A stretch of 64,000 bases of DNA, taken from Hemileia vastatrix (taxonomy: Eukaryota > Basidiomycota > Pucciniomycetes > Pucciniales > Zaghouaniaceae). The notes under the pieces were generated by a model. It saw only the letters and a list, made by a program, of their open reading frames with translations, had not been told where the DNA came from and did no database searches. Numbering within the stretch: position 1 is the first letter of the stretch; every line of letters starts with the position of its first letter. Where the stretch lies: assembly GCA_030280995.1 (NCBI GenBank), contig JASXTE010000013.1:16596001-16660000 (forward strand), written 5' to 3'. Position numbers and translations under genes: made by a program. Below are positions 34,854-48,449 of this stretch, piece by piece.

Positions 34854-37800
34854 GTAATTTGGTTGATAGTCACTTGGGTATGTTTTCTAATAAATCTTCT
34901 TCTGCAGGTAATATTATTGAACATGGTGAAAGAACAGTTAAACCTGTTAAAAGACAGCTTCCTGTAACTAGTAGCCCTATTGATGTAATTAGCAAATTGT
35001 CATTTGATGAACCTTTACATTTAACTTCTACATCTTTAATTAATCCTTCTCTTGCAATTAAAAATGATTCTGTTCCCCCTGAAATCTATAACTTAATTGA
35101 AAAAACTTCTGAGGAAATTTTGAAAGATACCCTTGATTTTAATATTGTGAAAGACAAACATGTGAGAGATGTGTTAATCCATGAAAATGATAGATTAAAT
35201 AATTTACACTTGCAATGTAGAGTGAGTTCTTCTGTACAAGATACAGCTTATTTAAAAATCAAAGAAACCTTGAATATTGTTCTTAGTCAACAAAAACAAA
35301 TAAGAAGTGACCATAGAGCTATCTCAGATAGAAATATCAGTCTGCATAAAACATTGAGTGAGTTGAAACCCCTTATTGAGGAAAATTATTCATTCAAAAA
35401 TGAAATAAAATCTCTACAAAATGAGTTGAAGAAACTAAAAAATGACTTCCATGCACTAAGTACCAAACACTCAGTTTCTGAGGACAGAAATGTTCTATCT
35501 CTTGCAAAAGTGAATGACCAGATGTCTGAAATTCCAAGAATAAGAAACTATGTGTCTGACCTACAGGAAAAGTTCTCAACCTTAACCATCAATAATGAAT
35601 TAAATGAGATTTCTGCCAGTAAGCTGCATAAAAATAAAGGGAAAAAACCTGAACAAAGTTCATCCTTTCTTCCTCATATTTCAACCATTAAACAAACTGA
35701 CAATGAGTCTGTAAAATCTTTTGCTACTAGCAAAAAATCTTGTGATGGTCATGCACCAGCTGTTTCTGTAAATAATGAAATTTCTGAACACCTGGCTAAA
35801 CTTCAGGAATTATTACTAATGAATAATTCAAATCAAAAAGTGGACCATCCCAGTAGTCAGAAAAATTGGCCTAAATTAGACCAATATCCTACCTTTGATG
35901 GTGATTCTTCCTCTGATTGGCAACACTTTATCCAGAGAATTGATAATTTAAAGAGATCTTATAAACTACCTGATGAGGAAATTGTTTCTAAGTTAATTTC
36001 TTTATTTTCCAATGTAGCCTTGATGTGATATGAATCTGTCCTCTTAGATAACAATCATTATACATGGAAGGATTGGAAATCCTTTATTGAGAATCAATTT
36101 GGTGGTTCAAAATTCAGGTTAGCTCAGCAGAGACTGTATGAGAATACTAGATATGTATCCTCCTCTGTTGAAAAGCCCATTGTTTTTCTGATGAAAATAA
36201 CTAAAATCCTTAGAGCAATTGATCCAAAGATGGATTATGATATTTGGAGAGATAAAATCTTGTATAAATTACCAAATTCTCTTAGGGATTTGATTGTTGC
36301 TAGAACTGAGCATGTAAAGGAAAATTCTTCTTTCATTAATATCTGTAATGAAGTACTACTCAACCATAGATATGAACCAAAGAATTACCTTAGTAAATCT
36401 TATAATGATCAGAATAAACCTTCTATAAAGCTCCCAGAAAAATCTGGTAAACCCTCTGCCCCAGTTGCACCTAAAAAATATGCAACAAATACTTGTTATA
36501 AATGTAACAAACCGTGGCAGAAGGGTCATGTTTGTGACAAGAAAATTCATCTTGTTGAACAAAATGAAGACACTGATGAACTTGAACTTGATGTCAATAA
36601 TTCTTCCAGTGACTGTGAAAGTAATATCTCCTATGACAATGAATCTGTTAAAGATGTTTTAATGTTGGAACATGATGTCCATTATTTAAATAATATATCT
36701 GAAGATTGTGTATTGAATTTATCTTCAGTAGAAAATGCTGAGATAATTAGAGATATTACTAACAATTCTATTCCTATATCCCCTTTAAAGGCACCTGTTA
36801 TCATTAATGGTAAAAATGTTGATGTAGTTCTTGATTCTGGTGCTGGAGGAAGTGTAGTATCTGAAAAAGCTTTGGCTTCAGTGGATAAGGAATATTTGAG
36901 TAAATTATTGCCTATAACTTCTGAAAAATGGAGAGGGTATGGTTCTACCTTATTTCCTATTGGCAAATACAAAACCTCTGTATTCTTCAAATATAATGGT
37001 GGTTTTGTCAGAGCTATTTGTGAATTTGTTGTCATGAAAAATGATAATTTGAGCAATTGGTTTATTATGGGAAATGATATTTTGACCATGTTTGGTGTGA
37101 AACTGGACCCAGCAAATAATTGCTTTACCTTAGGAATAAATGGGAAAAGAAAATTCAAAATTTCTTCTCCTAAACCTTCTGGGCATTTGTTGAAATCTTG
37201 TAACTCACTGACCCAATGTAAAGGTAGAACAACAACTGAAATGGATGATTTATTACATGAAATAAATACCGCTTCTTTTGGTGATCATTTGACTGATGAA
37301 CAAAAGGATTCTATTGTTGCCTCTATTACCTCTTTCCCTATGGCTTTTGCTCATGGTTCTCATGTCTTGGGAATTGTTCAGGAAGAGATGAAAATTACCT
37401 TATCCTGTAATTTGAGTGATATTCCTCCTTCCCTTAAGAAAAAACCATATCCTGCTTCTCCATCAAGAAGAAAAGATATTGAAGATAATATTGAAACATT
37501 ATTGAAAATGAATATCATTGAGAAGGTGGATGTCACCCCCAAATATTGTGTCATCTCCCCAGTCTTAATTTCATATGAAAAGGATAAAGCTAGATTATGT
37601 GGGGATTACAGAGCTTTAAATACTTATACTGTTGATGATATTTATCCTTTACCCAGAATTAATTCAATACATGCTACCTTGCAAGGTGCAAAATTTATTA
37701 GTTGTCTGGATGGTAATAAAGGTTATCATCAAGTTCCAGTTGAGAAAAATTCTCAAAATTTTTTGCTTATTGCTACTCATATGGGAATATATAAGTATGT

Positions 37801-40338
37801 TAGGATGCCATTTGGCCCTAAAAATGCTCCTTCAGTTTTCCAAAAAGTCATGGATAACACTTTCCATCAAGAAATTATTGAAGGTTGGCTCATGGTTTAT
37901 ATTGATGATATTATTATTTTTTCTAAAACTTTTGATGAACATATGATTCACTTAAATAGAGTTTTCCAAAAAATGGATGAAATCAATATGACCTTATCTT
38001 TAAAAAAGTGTAAATTTGGTTTTCAATCTTTGAAAGTCCTTGGCCATGTTGTGTCAGGCTTACAAATTTGTGTAGACCATAATAAAGTTGCTGCCATTCA
38101 AAATGTGAAAGCACCAACTTCTGTAAGAGAGATCCAAAGTTTTTTAGGTATGTGTGGTTATTATAGACAATATATTAAAAATTATCAGGTCATAGCCTTG
38201 CCTCTTACAAAACTAACCAGAAAAGATGTTGCTTTTCTCTGGAATGATGACTGTCAGAAAGCTTTTAATACATTGAAAAATTGCTTAATGTCAGCCCCTA
38301 TATTGGCTCTCCCAGATTTTAACAAGCCATTTGTACTTTATACAGATGCTAGCTTTATTGGTCTGGGTGCTGCCCTTCACCAAAAGCAAATTATTAATGA
38401 TAAATCCTCAGAGGTTGTAATTTGTTATATTTCAAGAACCTTAAGAAATAGTGAATTGAAATATGGTGCCACTCAATTAGAGTGCTTAGCAGTTGTTTGG
38501 GCTCTTGAGAAACTTCATTACTACTTGTATGACCAAAAATTTGAGTTGGTAACTGACTGTAGTGCTGTGAAATCTCTCTTAAACCTCAAAACACCTAACA
38601 GACATATGTTCAGGTGGCAACTTGCTGTTCAGGAATACAGAGGAAGGATGACTATTATCCACAGAGCTGGAAATGTTCACTCTAATGTTGATATGCTCTC
38701 CAGATTGCCTCTGCCAAATAATGACTCCAATCCTGCTTATGTACCTGAGGATGACACTGTTCATATACATGGTATATTTATAGTTGATATGGAAGAAGAG
38801 TTATTACAGTTAATACTGGATTCATATGATAAAGATTCTGACTTAAATAAATTAGTTACTATTTTGAATGATCCTAAGAATGCTTCAATTCAAGCATTAA
38901 TAAAAACTCTTCCTGCAAAATACCAAAATGCTTTAAATAAAGGAAAGTTTTCTATTGAAGATGGTTATATTTATTATAGAAGGAAGCTTACCAATGTAAT
39001 TGTTATTCCTCCTTCAATGAAAGAAACCATCCTCAAACTTTGTCATGATGACATATTAGCTGGTCATTTTGATCTTGAAAAAACATTGATTAGAATCAAA
39101 AACACTGCATGGTGGGCTAATATGTCTGAAGACACAAAATTATATGTTGAATCTTGTGATTCCTGCCAAAAATCTAAAAGGATAACAGGTAAGAGAGCAG
39201 GGTTATTACAACATATTGAAGCACCTAGTGCTCCCTGGCAAATCATTAATATGGATTTTGTCACTGGTCTTCCTGTTGCAGGTAAAGACAGCTTTAACTC
39301 TTGTTGGTAATAGTTGATAGATTCACAAAAATGTGCAAATTTATTCCAACCCACAAAGATGTATCCACCAAGGAATTAGCTTTCTTATGGTGGTCTTACA
39401 TGTTTAATATTATTGGTTTTCCAAAAGCCATTATCTCTGATAGGGATCCAAAATTCACTTCTGAGTTTTGGACCTCTTTGATGGATATTTGTGGCTGTGA
39501 GTTAAAATTGTCTACAGCTCACCATCCTCAGACTGATGGTCTAGCTGAAAGAATGATTCAAACTCTGGAAGATATGATTAGAAGGTATTGTGCCTTTGGT
39601 TTAGAATATAAAGACAATGACAGATTTACTTATGATTGGGTCACTCTTTTGCCTGGTCTTGAATTTGCATATAATAGCACTGTTCATTCTGTCGCTGAGA
39701 AAAAGCCTTTTGAGCTTTGGTTAGGTTATGTCCCAAACACTCCTGCTCAGATTCTCAATAATAAATTACCTAAGTTGGAACTACACCCTGGTTTAAAATC
39801 TTTTATGCAAATGCAAAAGCTATGCAGAAAATATGCTCAAAGTTGTATTGATAAAGCATTTGAATATGAAAAGAAAAGATGGGATAAATCCCATAAAGAA
39901 TACACATTTAACAAGGGTGATGAAGTGTTGATCTCTCTTGTCCATTTCAATTTACAAGTTAACCACAAATTAAAAGATCCTTTTGTAGGACCATTTGTTG
40001 TTAAAAGAATGGTTGGTGATAATGCAGTAGAAGTTGTATTGTATTCTCCATATGATAGGAAACATCCTGTCTTTCCCATTTCTTTGCTTAAACCTTATAC
40101 TTCCAACAGTGACTTATTTCCAAAAAGAAGAGGAAGACCTAAGAAGAACCCTCAGGAAGTCACAGAAACAGCAGAAATTGATAAAATTCTCAATGATAGA
40201 ATTATCACTTCTGAAAGAGGTACTGAATATTTATTGAGATATAAGAACAAATCATCTGAACATGATGCATGGATACCTGGCAAAGAAATTTCAAATCTGC
40301 CTGCTCTGTTGAAAAAATACAAAAAGAAAAAATCTTAG
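34847..40338 (+). pseudogene. Gag-Pol of copy II, full length, two inactivating changes
   Basis: ATG at 34847, stop at 40336-40338. All domains are present: coiled coil, capsid, knuckle, protease, RT (YIDDIIIF), RNase H, integrase zinc region (H...H...C..C near 39050-39175), integrase catalytic core (NMDFVTG near 39250, SDRDPKF near 39436, AERMIQTLE near 39547), an AT-hook-like KRRGRPKKN (near 40123) and a C-terminal chromodomain (about 40170-40320) of the type lacking some cage aromatics. Two lesions: a Trp codon changed to TGA at 36026-36028 in the capsid region, and loss of one G near 39306, which shifts the frame in integrase. One RNase H Asp is Tyr (YYLYDQ near 38527), probably not catalytic. 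Confidence 0.92.
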
Positions 40339-40362
40339 CATTTTTTTTTTATTGTTTTTTTT

Positions 40363-40374
40363 AGAGTGAGGGAG
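40363..40374 (+). other. Polypurine tract
   Basis: AGAGTGAGGGAG immediately before LTR3, preceded by a T-rich run; identical in all 3' LTR contexts of this family. Confidence 0.8.
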
Positions 40375-41513
40375 TGTCAGCCAGGCTATTCCAGGAGTCC
40401 AGTAAATGATATATAAATTATAAAACCTTAAAGAGTGGGTAAGACTTGTATTTAATGAATATAACTTAATATTTTATTACATAATGAAATTATATAAGAA
40501 TTTTATTATATACAAATGTTACATTAAATTTATTGGTTATATATATTTTTATATACAATTAAATTGAGCATAATATAATATATTCTACAAATAATGGCGC
40601 ATTTTTATGTATTTAATAATTATAAATTTATATTTAATTAATTAAAAAACATATATTATAATTACAAGTGTAAATTTGATTTATAATATATTTAAATTAA
40701 TTACTTAAATTTATATATTAACTAATACCTCTCATATGATACTAAACAATTATTAAGGACGCTTCTTTTGACCCTTAATTGTGTTAGAAAAAACAAATAA
40801 ATTAATTTGAACTAAATTGAGATTAATTGCTTGTTTTTTTGCGTCAAATTATTTTTTGTTTCACTTAAAATGTCCTCTAATCAGGATGTACCATCTGTTG
40901 GGAATTATATTTCTCATAGTTCCTATGTTTCCACTCTTGTTTAGTTATTTACTATTGTCACTTACTGATTTGGGGATTAATGGCGGGGAAATTGGATTCT
41001 TAATTGGGCTTTTAATTATTTGTTTCATGTTTTTCTCTATATTGTTATGTTTCATTTACTCTTTTGATATATTTGTTTTATTCCATTCTAATCATTGTAT
41101 TTACAAAGAGAGTAGCGCTTCAGAGGACCCATTGCCTATAAAAGGGCCTTGGATAATCCCCTGTAGCCTCATCACTTATTATACACTCAACAAATTAAAT
41201 ACAATTTTTATTACGTTTATATTCTTTTTATTAGTAATAAAATTCTAATTAAAATTTTATATAACAATTTAAAGGTTGCTTTAAGTCTGATAGTAATTAT
41301 ATTGGTTGCCGCGCAGAATTCTTACTTAAATAATATTAATATTTATAAAACCAAATTGTTATCTCTTCTCAGCTCACTCGTCGTTGCCTTTCTCTCAATA
41401 AATTAAATAATTTTATTAAATTTTATTTGTTTTATTACCCATACTCCTTTCCTCCTTCTCCTCCTCTCTTTCTTTCTTCTATCCTTCTCCTTCTTCTAGA
41501 CGACCGGCCGACA
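40375..41513 (+). repeat. LTR3, outer 3' LTR (probably recombinant)
   Basis: 1139 bp, TATAAAAG at 41137-41144. It matches LTR1 rather than LTR2 at five diagnostic places, and is followed by AGGCC, the partner of the duplication before LTR1. Confidence 0.93.
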
Positions 41514-41688
41514 AGGCCAATATAAAAAAAATACAAAAAGCCAATTAAAAAAAACAAAAAAAATGCCGATTAAAAATTAAAAAGCCAAATTAAAAAAAAA
41601 AATTCCATTTAAAAAAAATATAAAAAACAAAGGCCAATTAAAAAAAAGCCTATTAAAAAAAATAAAAATAAAAAATAAACAAAAAAAA

Positions 41689-41788
41689 CAAAAACAAAAA
41701 CAAAAACAAAAACAAAAACAAAAACAAAAACAAAAACAAAAACAAAAACAAAAACAAAAACAAAAACAAAAACAAAAACAAAAACAAA
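41689..41788 (+). repeat. (CAAAAA)n microsatellite, second tract
   Basis: About 16 near-perfect CAAAAA hexamers, a second expansion of the same hexamer found in block 1. Confidence 0.9.
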
Positions 41789-42527
41789 AAAACAAAAAAA
41801 AGCCAGTTAAAAAAAACAAAACAAAAAGTCAATTAATATAATATATAAGTCAATTTTTTAAAAAAAATATATATATATATATAAAGCCAATTAAAAATAA
41901 AATAAAAAGAAAATTTAAAAAAATAAATAAATGCCAATTAAAAAAAATAAAAAAAAAGCCAATTAAAAAAAATGTAAAAAATAATGTAAAAAAACAAAAA
42001 AACAAAAAACAAAAACAGCCAATTTAAAAAAAAAAAGAAAACTAAAATCCAAATAAAAAAAATTAAAAAGCCAATTAAAAATAAATAAAAAAACTAGTTA
42101 AAAAAAAGAAAAAGACAATTATAAAAAAAAACAAAAAGAATTCCAATTATAAAAAAAACAAAAAAAAGCCAATCTTAAAAAAAATAACAAAGAAAAATAG
42201 CCAATTAAAAATAACAAAATAAAAGTCTATTCTAAAAAATAAAATAAAAAATAAAAAGACAATCTAAAAAAAAACTCCAATTAAAGAATAAATAAAATTC
42301 CAATTTAAAAAAATATAAAAAACAAAGGACAATTACAAAAAAAACCCTTAAAAAAATAAATTAAACAATAAACAAAAAAAACAATGACAAAAACAAAAAC
42401 AAAAAAACAAAAAAAAAGCAAATTAAATGCAAATAAAAAATAAAATAAATAAGCCAATTAAAAAAAACAAAACAAAGAGTCAATTAAAAAAAAAAAAGTC
42501 AATTTAAAAAAATAAAAATAAAAATAC

Positions 42528-42552
42528 CTTCTTCTAGACGACTGACCGACAA
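42528..42552 (+). repeat. 25-bp LTR-end scar inside the satellite
   Basis: CTTCTTCTAGACGACTGACC followed by GACA reproduces the last bases of the family's LTR (compare 41490-41513 and 55080-55102) and then returns to A-rich satellite. It mixes the CTTCTTCTAG of one LTR subtype with the GACTGACC of the other. Confidence 0.75.
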
Positions 42553-43587
42553 AAAATAAAAATAAACAAAATGCCAATAAAATAAAGACAATCGAAAAAA
42601 AAGCCAATTAAAAAAAATAATTAAAAAGTCATTTTTTTATATAAAAAAAGCCAATTAAAATAAAAAAAAAAAACAAAAAAAAAAACAAAAAGAAAAAAAA
42701 AGCCACTTTAAAAAAACAAAAGAAAAAATAGTATTTAAAAAAAAAAAAAAAACCAGTTTAAAATAAAAAAAGTTAGTTAAAAAAAACTAAAAAAAAATAA
42801 AAAAAAACACATGAAAGCCAATTAAAAAAAATGCCAATTCAAAAAAAAAATGCCTATTTAAAAAAAATTAGATTTAAAAAAAACAAAAACCAATTTAAAA
42901 AAAACAAAAAGCCAATTAAAAAAGACAAAATATCCAATTAAAAAAATAAAATAAAATGCCAATTAAAAAAAAATCTAAAAGACAATTAAAAAAATAAAAA
43001 TAAAAATAAATAAAAAAGCAAATTTTAAAAAAAAACATAAAAGACAATTTAATAATAATAAAAAAAAAAAAAAGCCAATTAAAAAAAAAGCCAATAAAAA
43101 AAATAAAAAAAACAATTAAAAAAAAACAAAATAAAAAAAAAGCCAATTAAAAATAAAAAAAACAATTAAAAAAAAAAAAAGAATTTAAAAAAAACAAAAT
43201 AAAAAAAAGCAAATTAAAAAAATAAAAAAAAAGTCAATTTAAATAAAATAAAAAAACAAGAAAGCCAATTAAAAAAAAAAGCCAATACAAAATAAAAAAA
43301 ATAAAAAACATTTAAGAAAAAAAAAAAAAAAAAAAACCAATTCAAAATAAAAAAAGGGCCAATTCAAAATAAACAAAATAACAATTTAAAATAATAGAAA
43401 ATGTCAATTTAAAAATAAAATATAATTCAAAACAAAAACCAAATAAATTAAAAAAAAAAAACAAAAAGCCAATTTAAAAAAAACAAAAAATCCAATTTAA
43501 AAAAAAAACTAAAACTAAAAACACAAAAGCTAAAAAAAAGCCAATTAAAAAAACAAAAAATCCAATTAAAAAAAAAAAAAAAAGACA

Positions 43588-43620
<33 letters not shown>

Positions 43621-43865
43621 CCAATTAAAAAAAAAAAAAAATTCCAATAAAAACAAAAATAAAACTTAAAAAAAAAACCAAATAAATTTAAAAAAAAACA
43701 AAAAGCTAATTTTAAAAAAAACAAAAAAAACAAAAAACAAAAAGTCAATTAGAAAAAATTAAAAAAATGCCAATTAAAAAATAAAATAAAAAATAAATAA
43801 AAAATAAAAATATAAATATAAAAAAATGCCAATTAAAAAAAAAAAAAGCCAATTAAAAATAAAAA

Positions 43866-43898
<33 letters not shown>

Positions 43899-45934
43899 GC
43901 CAATTAAAAAAACAAAAAATCCAATTAAAAAAAAAAAAAGCCAATTAAAAAAAAATAAAAAAATTCCAATTAAAAAAAAAAAACAATTAAAAAAAAAATA
44001 AAATTTAAAAAAAAAACCAAATAAATTAAAAAAAAAAAAAGCTAATTTTAAAAAAAACAAAAAAAACAAAAAACAAAAATCCAATTAAAAAAAATTAAAA
44101 AAATACCAATTAAAAAAAAAATGCCAATTAAAAAATAAAATAAAAAAAAAAAAAAAAGCCAATTAAAAAAATAAAAAAAATCAATTAAAAAAAAAAAAAA
44201 CAATTAAAAAACAAAATAAAAAAAAGCCAATTAAAAAAATAAAAAAAAAGTCAATTTCAATAAAATAAAAAACAAAACAAGAAAGCCAAGTAAAAAAAAA
44301 AAAAAGCCAAAACAAAATAAAAAAAATAAAAAACAATTTTAAAAAAAAAAAAAAAAAAAGCAAATTCAAAATAAAAAAAAATGATAAAAAAAAATAAAAA
44401 AAAAGCAAATTCAAAATATTAAAAAAAAACAATTTAAAAAAAAAAAAAAAAAAAAGCCAATTAAAAAAAAAAAAATTAAAAAAAAAAAAAAAAAAAAACA
44501 ATTAAAAAAAACAATAAAAAAAATAATTTTTAAAAAAAAATTCTAATTATAAAAAAAAATGCCAATTAAAAAAAAAATTAAGTTATATAAAAAAAAAAAA
44601 AAAAAAAAATTTAAAAAAAAATGCCAATTAAAAAAAGCCAATTAAAAAAAACAATTAAAAAAAATGCCAATTAAAAAAAAAAAAGCTAATTAACAAAAAT
44701 ATAAAAAAAGCCAATTAAAAAAAATAAAACGATTAAAAAAATCAAAAAAACAAAAAAACAATTAAATATAAAATAAAATAAAATAAAAATAAAAAAATAA
44801 AAAATAAAAAAAAAAGCAAATTCAAAATAAAAAAAAATCTATTTAAAAAAAATAAAATGCAAATTTAAAGATAAAATAAAAATAAATATAAAAGCAAATT
44901 AAAAAAAAAAAGTAAAAGCCAATTTAATGAAAAAAAATTAAAATTAAAATTAAAAAAAAAAGGCAATTAAAAAAAAAAAGCCAATTATAAAAAAAAAGGT
45001 AAAAATTAAAAAAAAACAAAATAAAAAAAAGCCAATAAAAAAAAATTAAAGTCAATTTAAATAAAATAAAAAAAAACAAGAAAGCCAATTAAAAAAAATA
45101 AAAAAAAATAAAATTCAATTTAAATAAAATAAAAAAAAAAACAAGAAAGCCAATACAAAATAAAAAAATAAAAATAAATAAAAAAAAACCAATTCAAAAT
45201 AAAAAAAAACCAATTAAAAAAAAAAGTCAATTTAAAAAAAATAAAAAAAACAAGAAAGCCAATTAAAAATAAAAAAAATAAAAAAAAAGCCAATACAAAA
45301 TAAAAAATAATTTAATAAAAATAAAAAAAAAATAAAAAAAATAGCTAATTCAAAATTAAAAAAAAACTATTTAAAAAAAATAAAATGTCAATTTAAAAAT
45401 AAAATAAAAATAAATAAATAAGCAAATTAAAAAAAAACTAAAAGCCAATTTAATAAAAAAAAAAAGCCAATTAAAAAAAAAAAAAAAGCCAATTTAAAAA
45501 AAACAAAAAAAACAAAAAAAAAACAAAAAGCCAATTAAAAAAAAAAAATTAAAAAAAAAAAAAGTCAATTAAAAAAAAAAAAAAGGCTAATTAAAAAAGA
45601 AAAAAAAACAATTTTAAAAAAAATAAAATGTCAATTTAAAAATAAAATAAAATTAAAAAAAAAACCAAATAAATTAAAAAAAAAAAGCCAATTTAAAAAA
45701 AAATAAAAAACCAAAAAAAAAAAAAAAAAAACAATTAAAAAATATTTAAAAAAAACAAAAATAAACACAAAAACAAAAAAAAAGCCAATTAAAAAAAAAA
45801 AAAAAAGAGCCAATACAAAATAAAAAAAACCAATTTAAAAAAAAAAAAAAGCCAATTAAAAATAAAAAAAACAATTAAAAAAAAAAAAGCCAATTCAAAA
45901 TAAAATAAAAAAACTATTTAAAAAAAAATAAATG

Positions 45935-47071
45935 TGTCAGCCAGGCTATTCCAGGAGTCCAGTAAATGATATATAGATTATAAAACCTTAAAGAGTGGGT
46001 AAAACTTGTATTTAATGAATATAACTTAATATTTTATTACATAATGAAATTATATAAGAATTTTATTATATACAAATGTTACATTAAATTTATTGGTTAT
46101 ATATATTTTTATATACAATTAAATTGAGCATAATATAATATATTCTACAAATAATGGCGCATTTTTATATATTTAATAATTATAAATTTATATTTAATTA
46201 ATTAAAAAACATATATTATAATTACAAGTGTAAATTTGATTTATAATATATTTAAATTAATTACTTAAATTTATATATTAACTAATACCTCTCATATGAC
46301 ACTAAACAATTATTAAGGACGCTTCTTTTTGACCCTTAATTGTGTTAGAAAAAACAAATAAATTAATTTGAACTAAATTGAGATTAATTGCTTGTTTTGT
46401 TGCGTCAAATTATTTTTTGTTTCACTTAAAATGTCCTCTAATCAGGATGTACCATCTGTTGGGAATTATATTTCTCATAGTTCCTATGTTTCCACTCTTG
46501 TTTAGTTATTTACTATTGTCACTTACTGATTTGGGGATTAATGGCGGGGAAATTGGATTCTTAATTGGGCTTTTAATTATTTGTTTCATGTTTTTCTCTA
46601 TATTGTTATGTTTCATTTACTCTTTTGATATATTTGTTTTATTCCATTCTAATCATTGTATTTACAAAGAGAGTAGCGCTTCAGAGGACCCATTGCCTAT
46701 AAAAGGGCCTTGGATAATCCCCTGTAGCCTCATCACTTATTATACACTCAACAAATTAAAAACTATTTTACTACGTTTATATTTTTTTTATTAGTAATAC
46801 AATTCTAATTAAAAGTCTATATAACAAATTAAAGGTTGCCTTAAGTCTGATAGTAACTATATTGTTTGCCGCGCAGAACTCTTACTTAAATAATAATAAT
46901 ATTTATAAAACCAATTTGTTGTCTCTTCTCAGCTCACTCATCGTTGCCTTCTCTCAATAAATTAAATAATTTTATTAAATTTTATTTCTTTTATTACCCA
47001 TACTCCTTTCCTCCTTCTCCTCCTCTCATTTCTTCCCTCTTTTCTTATCTCTTCTAGACGACTGACCGACA
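45935..47071 (+). repeat. LTR4, 5' LTR of element III
   Basis: 1137 bp, TATAAAAG at 46698-46705. The part upstream of the TATA box is nearly identical to LTR1-3, while the R-U5 part (about 46755-47071) is clearly diverged and ends GACTGACCGACA instead of GACCGGCCGACA. Confidence 0.93.
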
Positions 47072-47767
47072 ACTGAGGGCCTTTCCAAACGACGACGACG
47101 ATCGAAGCCTGGCGACGAACGACAAAACGCACGGACCACCTAGCAAAACGAAACTTTTGCCGCGACTGTGTTTCGAACTTGGGTTCGACATCTTAGGTTT
47201 ATATAATATTAATTTTTATATTATTTTGAAGTGATTTTTCGATCACTATAGTAAGTTCACCTTTGCGCCTCTCACTCATATTACTATATTTTTATTGCAA
47301 TAACAGTGATTGTGGCTTAATTGCTGATTCACTGAGTGTAAGTGTTCAATTTTTAAAAAAATTTTTTTTTCCTAGTTGACCATTATAGAGTGTTAAATCC
47401 TCTTAGTCCTAGAAGAATTGACATTATTATTAATACAAATTGAATTATTAATTTAATTTTTTTTATTATTAATTATTGTTAATTTTGGTTGACTTAAAAG
47501 TACATTGTGCTTAGTCCCAATATATTGCCATATTTAATATTGGTAATTAATTGGTTGAATTAACTTACTTGTTATTCCCAATTTAAACTTGCAATCCATT
47601 TTTTTTTTTTAAAAAAAATTAATTTTTTAATTATTCTTTATATTGAAAATTATTTTTTCTATAATTTAATTAATTAAAAAATTTTTTTTATTATTTGGAG
47701 CAATTATTGACTAACTTTGATTATTTTTTTATAAAGTAAAAAGTAAAATATAAATCTTCCCACTAGT
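47072..47767 (+). other. Leader of element III
   Basis: Conserved GAGGGCCTTTCC block at the LTR edge, hairpin at 47173-47188, candidate leader intron 47338-47766. Confidence 0.55.
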
Positions 47768-48449
47768 ATGTCCAACAATTTGGCAGAAAAAATGGATAAC
47801 ATGCAAGTGGATGAGATAGAAATTGACTATGATGCTGACACTGTAAGTTCTTCTAAAGTTGGTCATAAAAAATCTTATGCTAACACAAAAAATTCACATA
47901 CTGCAGGATGTGGAAATGACAGGAAATGCAAACAAACCAAACCCCCTTCCCCCAGTACCACAGAAGGAAGTAAAGCCTCTAGTGCCTCAAGAAGGTCTTC
48001 CAAAAGGCTTCAAAATAAAAAAGCTTCCTCTGCCACAACAAATCAGCAACCTATCCAGTCATATAAAAGAGTTGAAGACAGAAAATATGACGTACAAAGC
48101 AAAGGTAGACACATTTTGGGATCAGGTCCAAGAACTCAGGAACCAGATTCAGGCCCAGGCCCCTCCTCAATTGCCTCCCAATCAGCTTCAATTTCAGGCT
48201 CAACCTTCACAGCCACCCAGCTCAACCATCCAAAATCCAAATACTATGGAAGTAGAGCAATGGAAATGGGATTATCTAATGAGTCACTACCAACAGAATG
48301 TGCAACACCCTCCTCATCATCAGCCTGGCCCATCCAGAACACCCAATTTCCATCCACCTCCTCATCCCTACCAACAAAGCAGGAGAAAGAAGGCCCAAGC
48401 ACAATCCCAAACCCAGTCCCAGGGGAAGTTTCCTCCTCTGCCATGGTAA
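47768..48449 (+). CDS. ORF1 of element III (spliced)
   Basis: Exons 47768-47842 and 47907-48449 around a 64-nt intron (47843-47906), same GTAAGT donor and CAG acceptor. One Leu to Phe change (TTG to TTT) lies in the DTLW part of the coiled coil; otherwise the protein matches copies I and II. The frame is intact and ends at the TAA overlapping the Gag-Pol ATG (48443). Confidence 0.68.

Larger units (their letters stand above)
25922..41513 (+). mobile_element. Composite young Ty3/gypsy chromovirus: LTR-partial-LTR-full-LTR
   Basis: LTR1 (25922-27059), a truncated internal copy I (27060-32404), LTR2 (32405-33545), a full-length internal copy II (33546-40374) and LTR3 (40375-41513). The whole is flanked by a perfect 5-bp duplication, AGGCC, at 25917-25921 and 41514-41518. 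LTR1 and LTR3 are therefore the outer pair. Copy I stops mid-Pol directly against the TGTCAGCC of LTR2, with no matching duplication for copy II alone. Confidence 0.92.
41514..45934 (+). repeat. A-rich GCCAATT satellite, block 2
   Basis: Continuation of block 1 beyond the composite insertion, beginning with the duplicated AGGCC. Same A-tract and GCCAATT texture. Its last 300 bp (about 45620-45934) match 59450-59779 in block 3. Confidence 0.9.
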
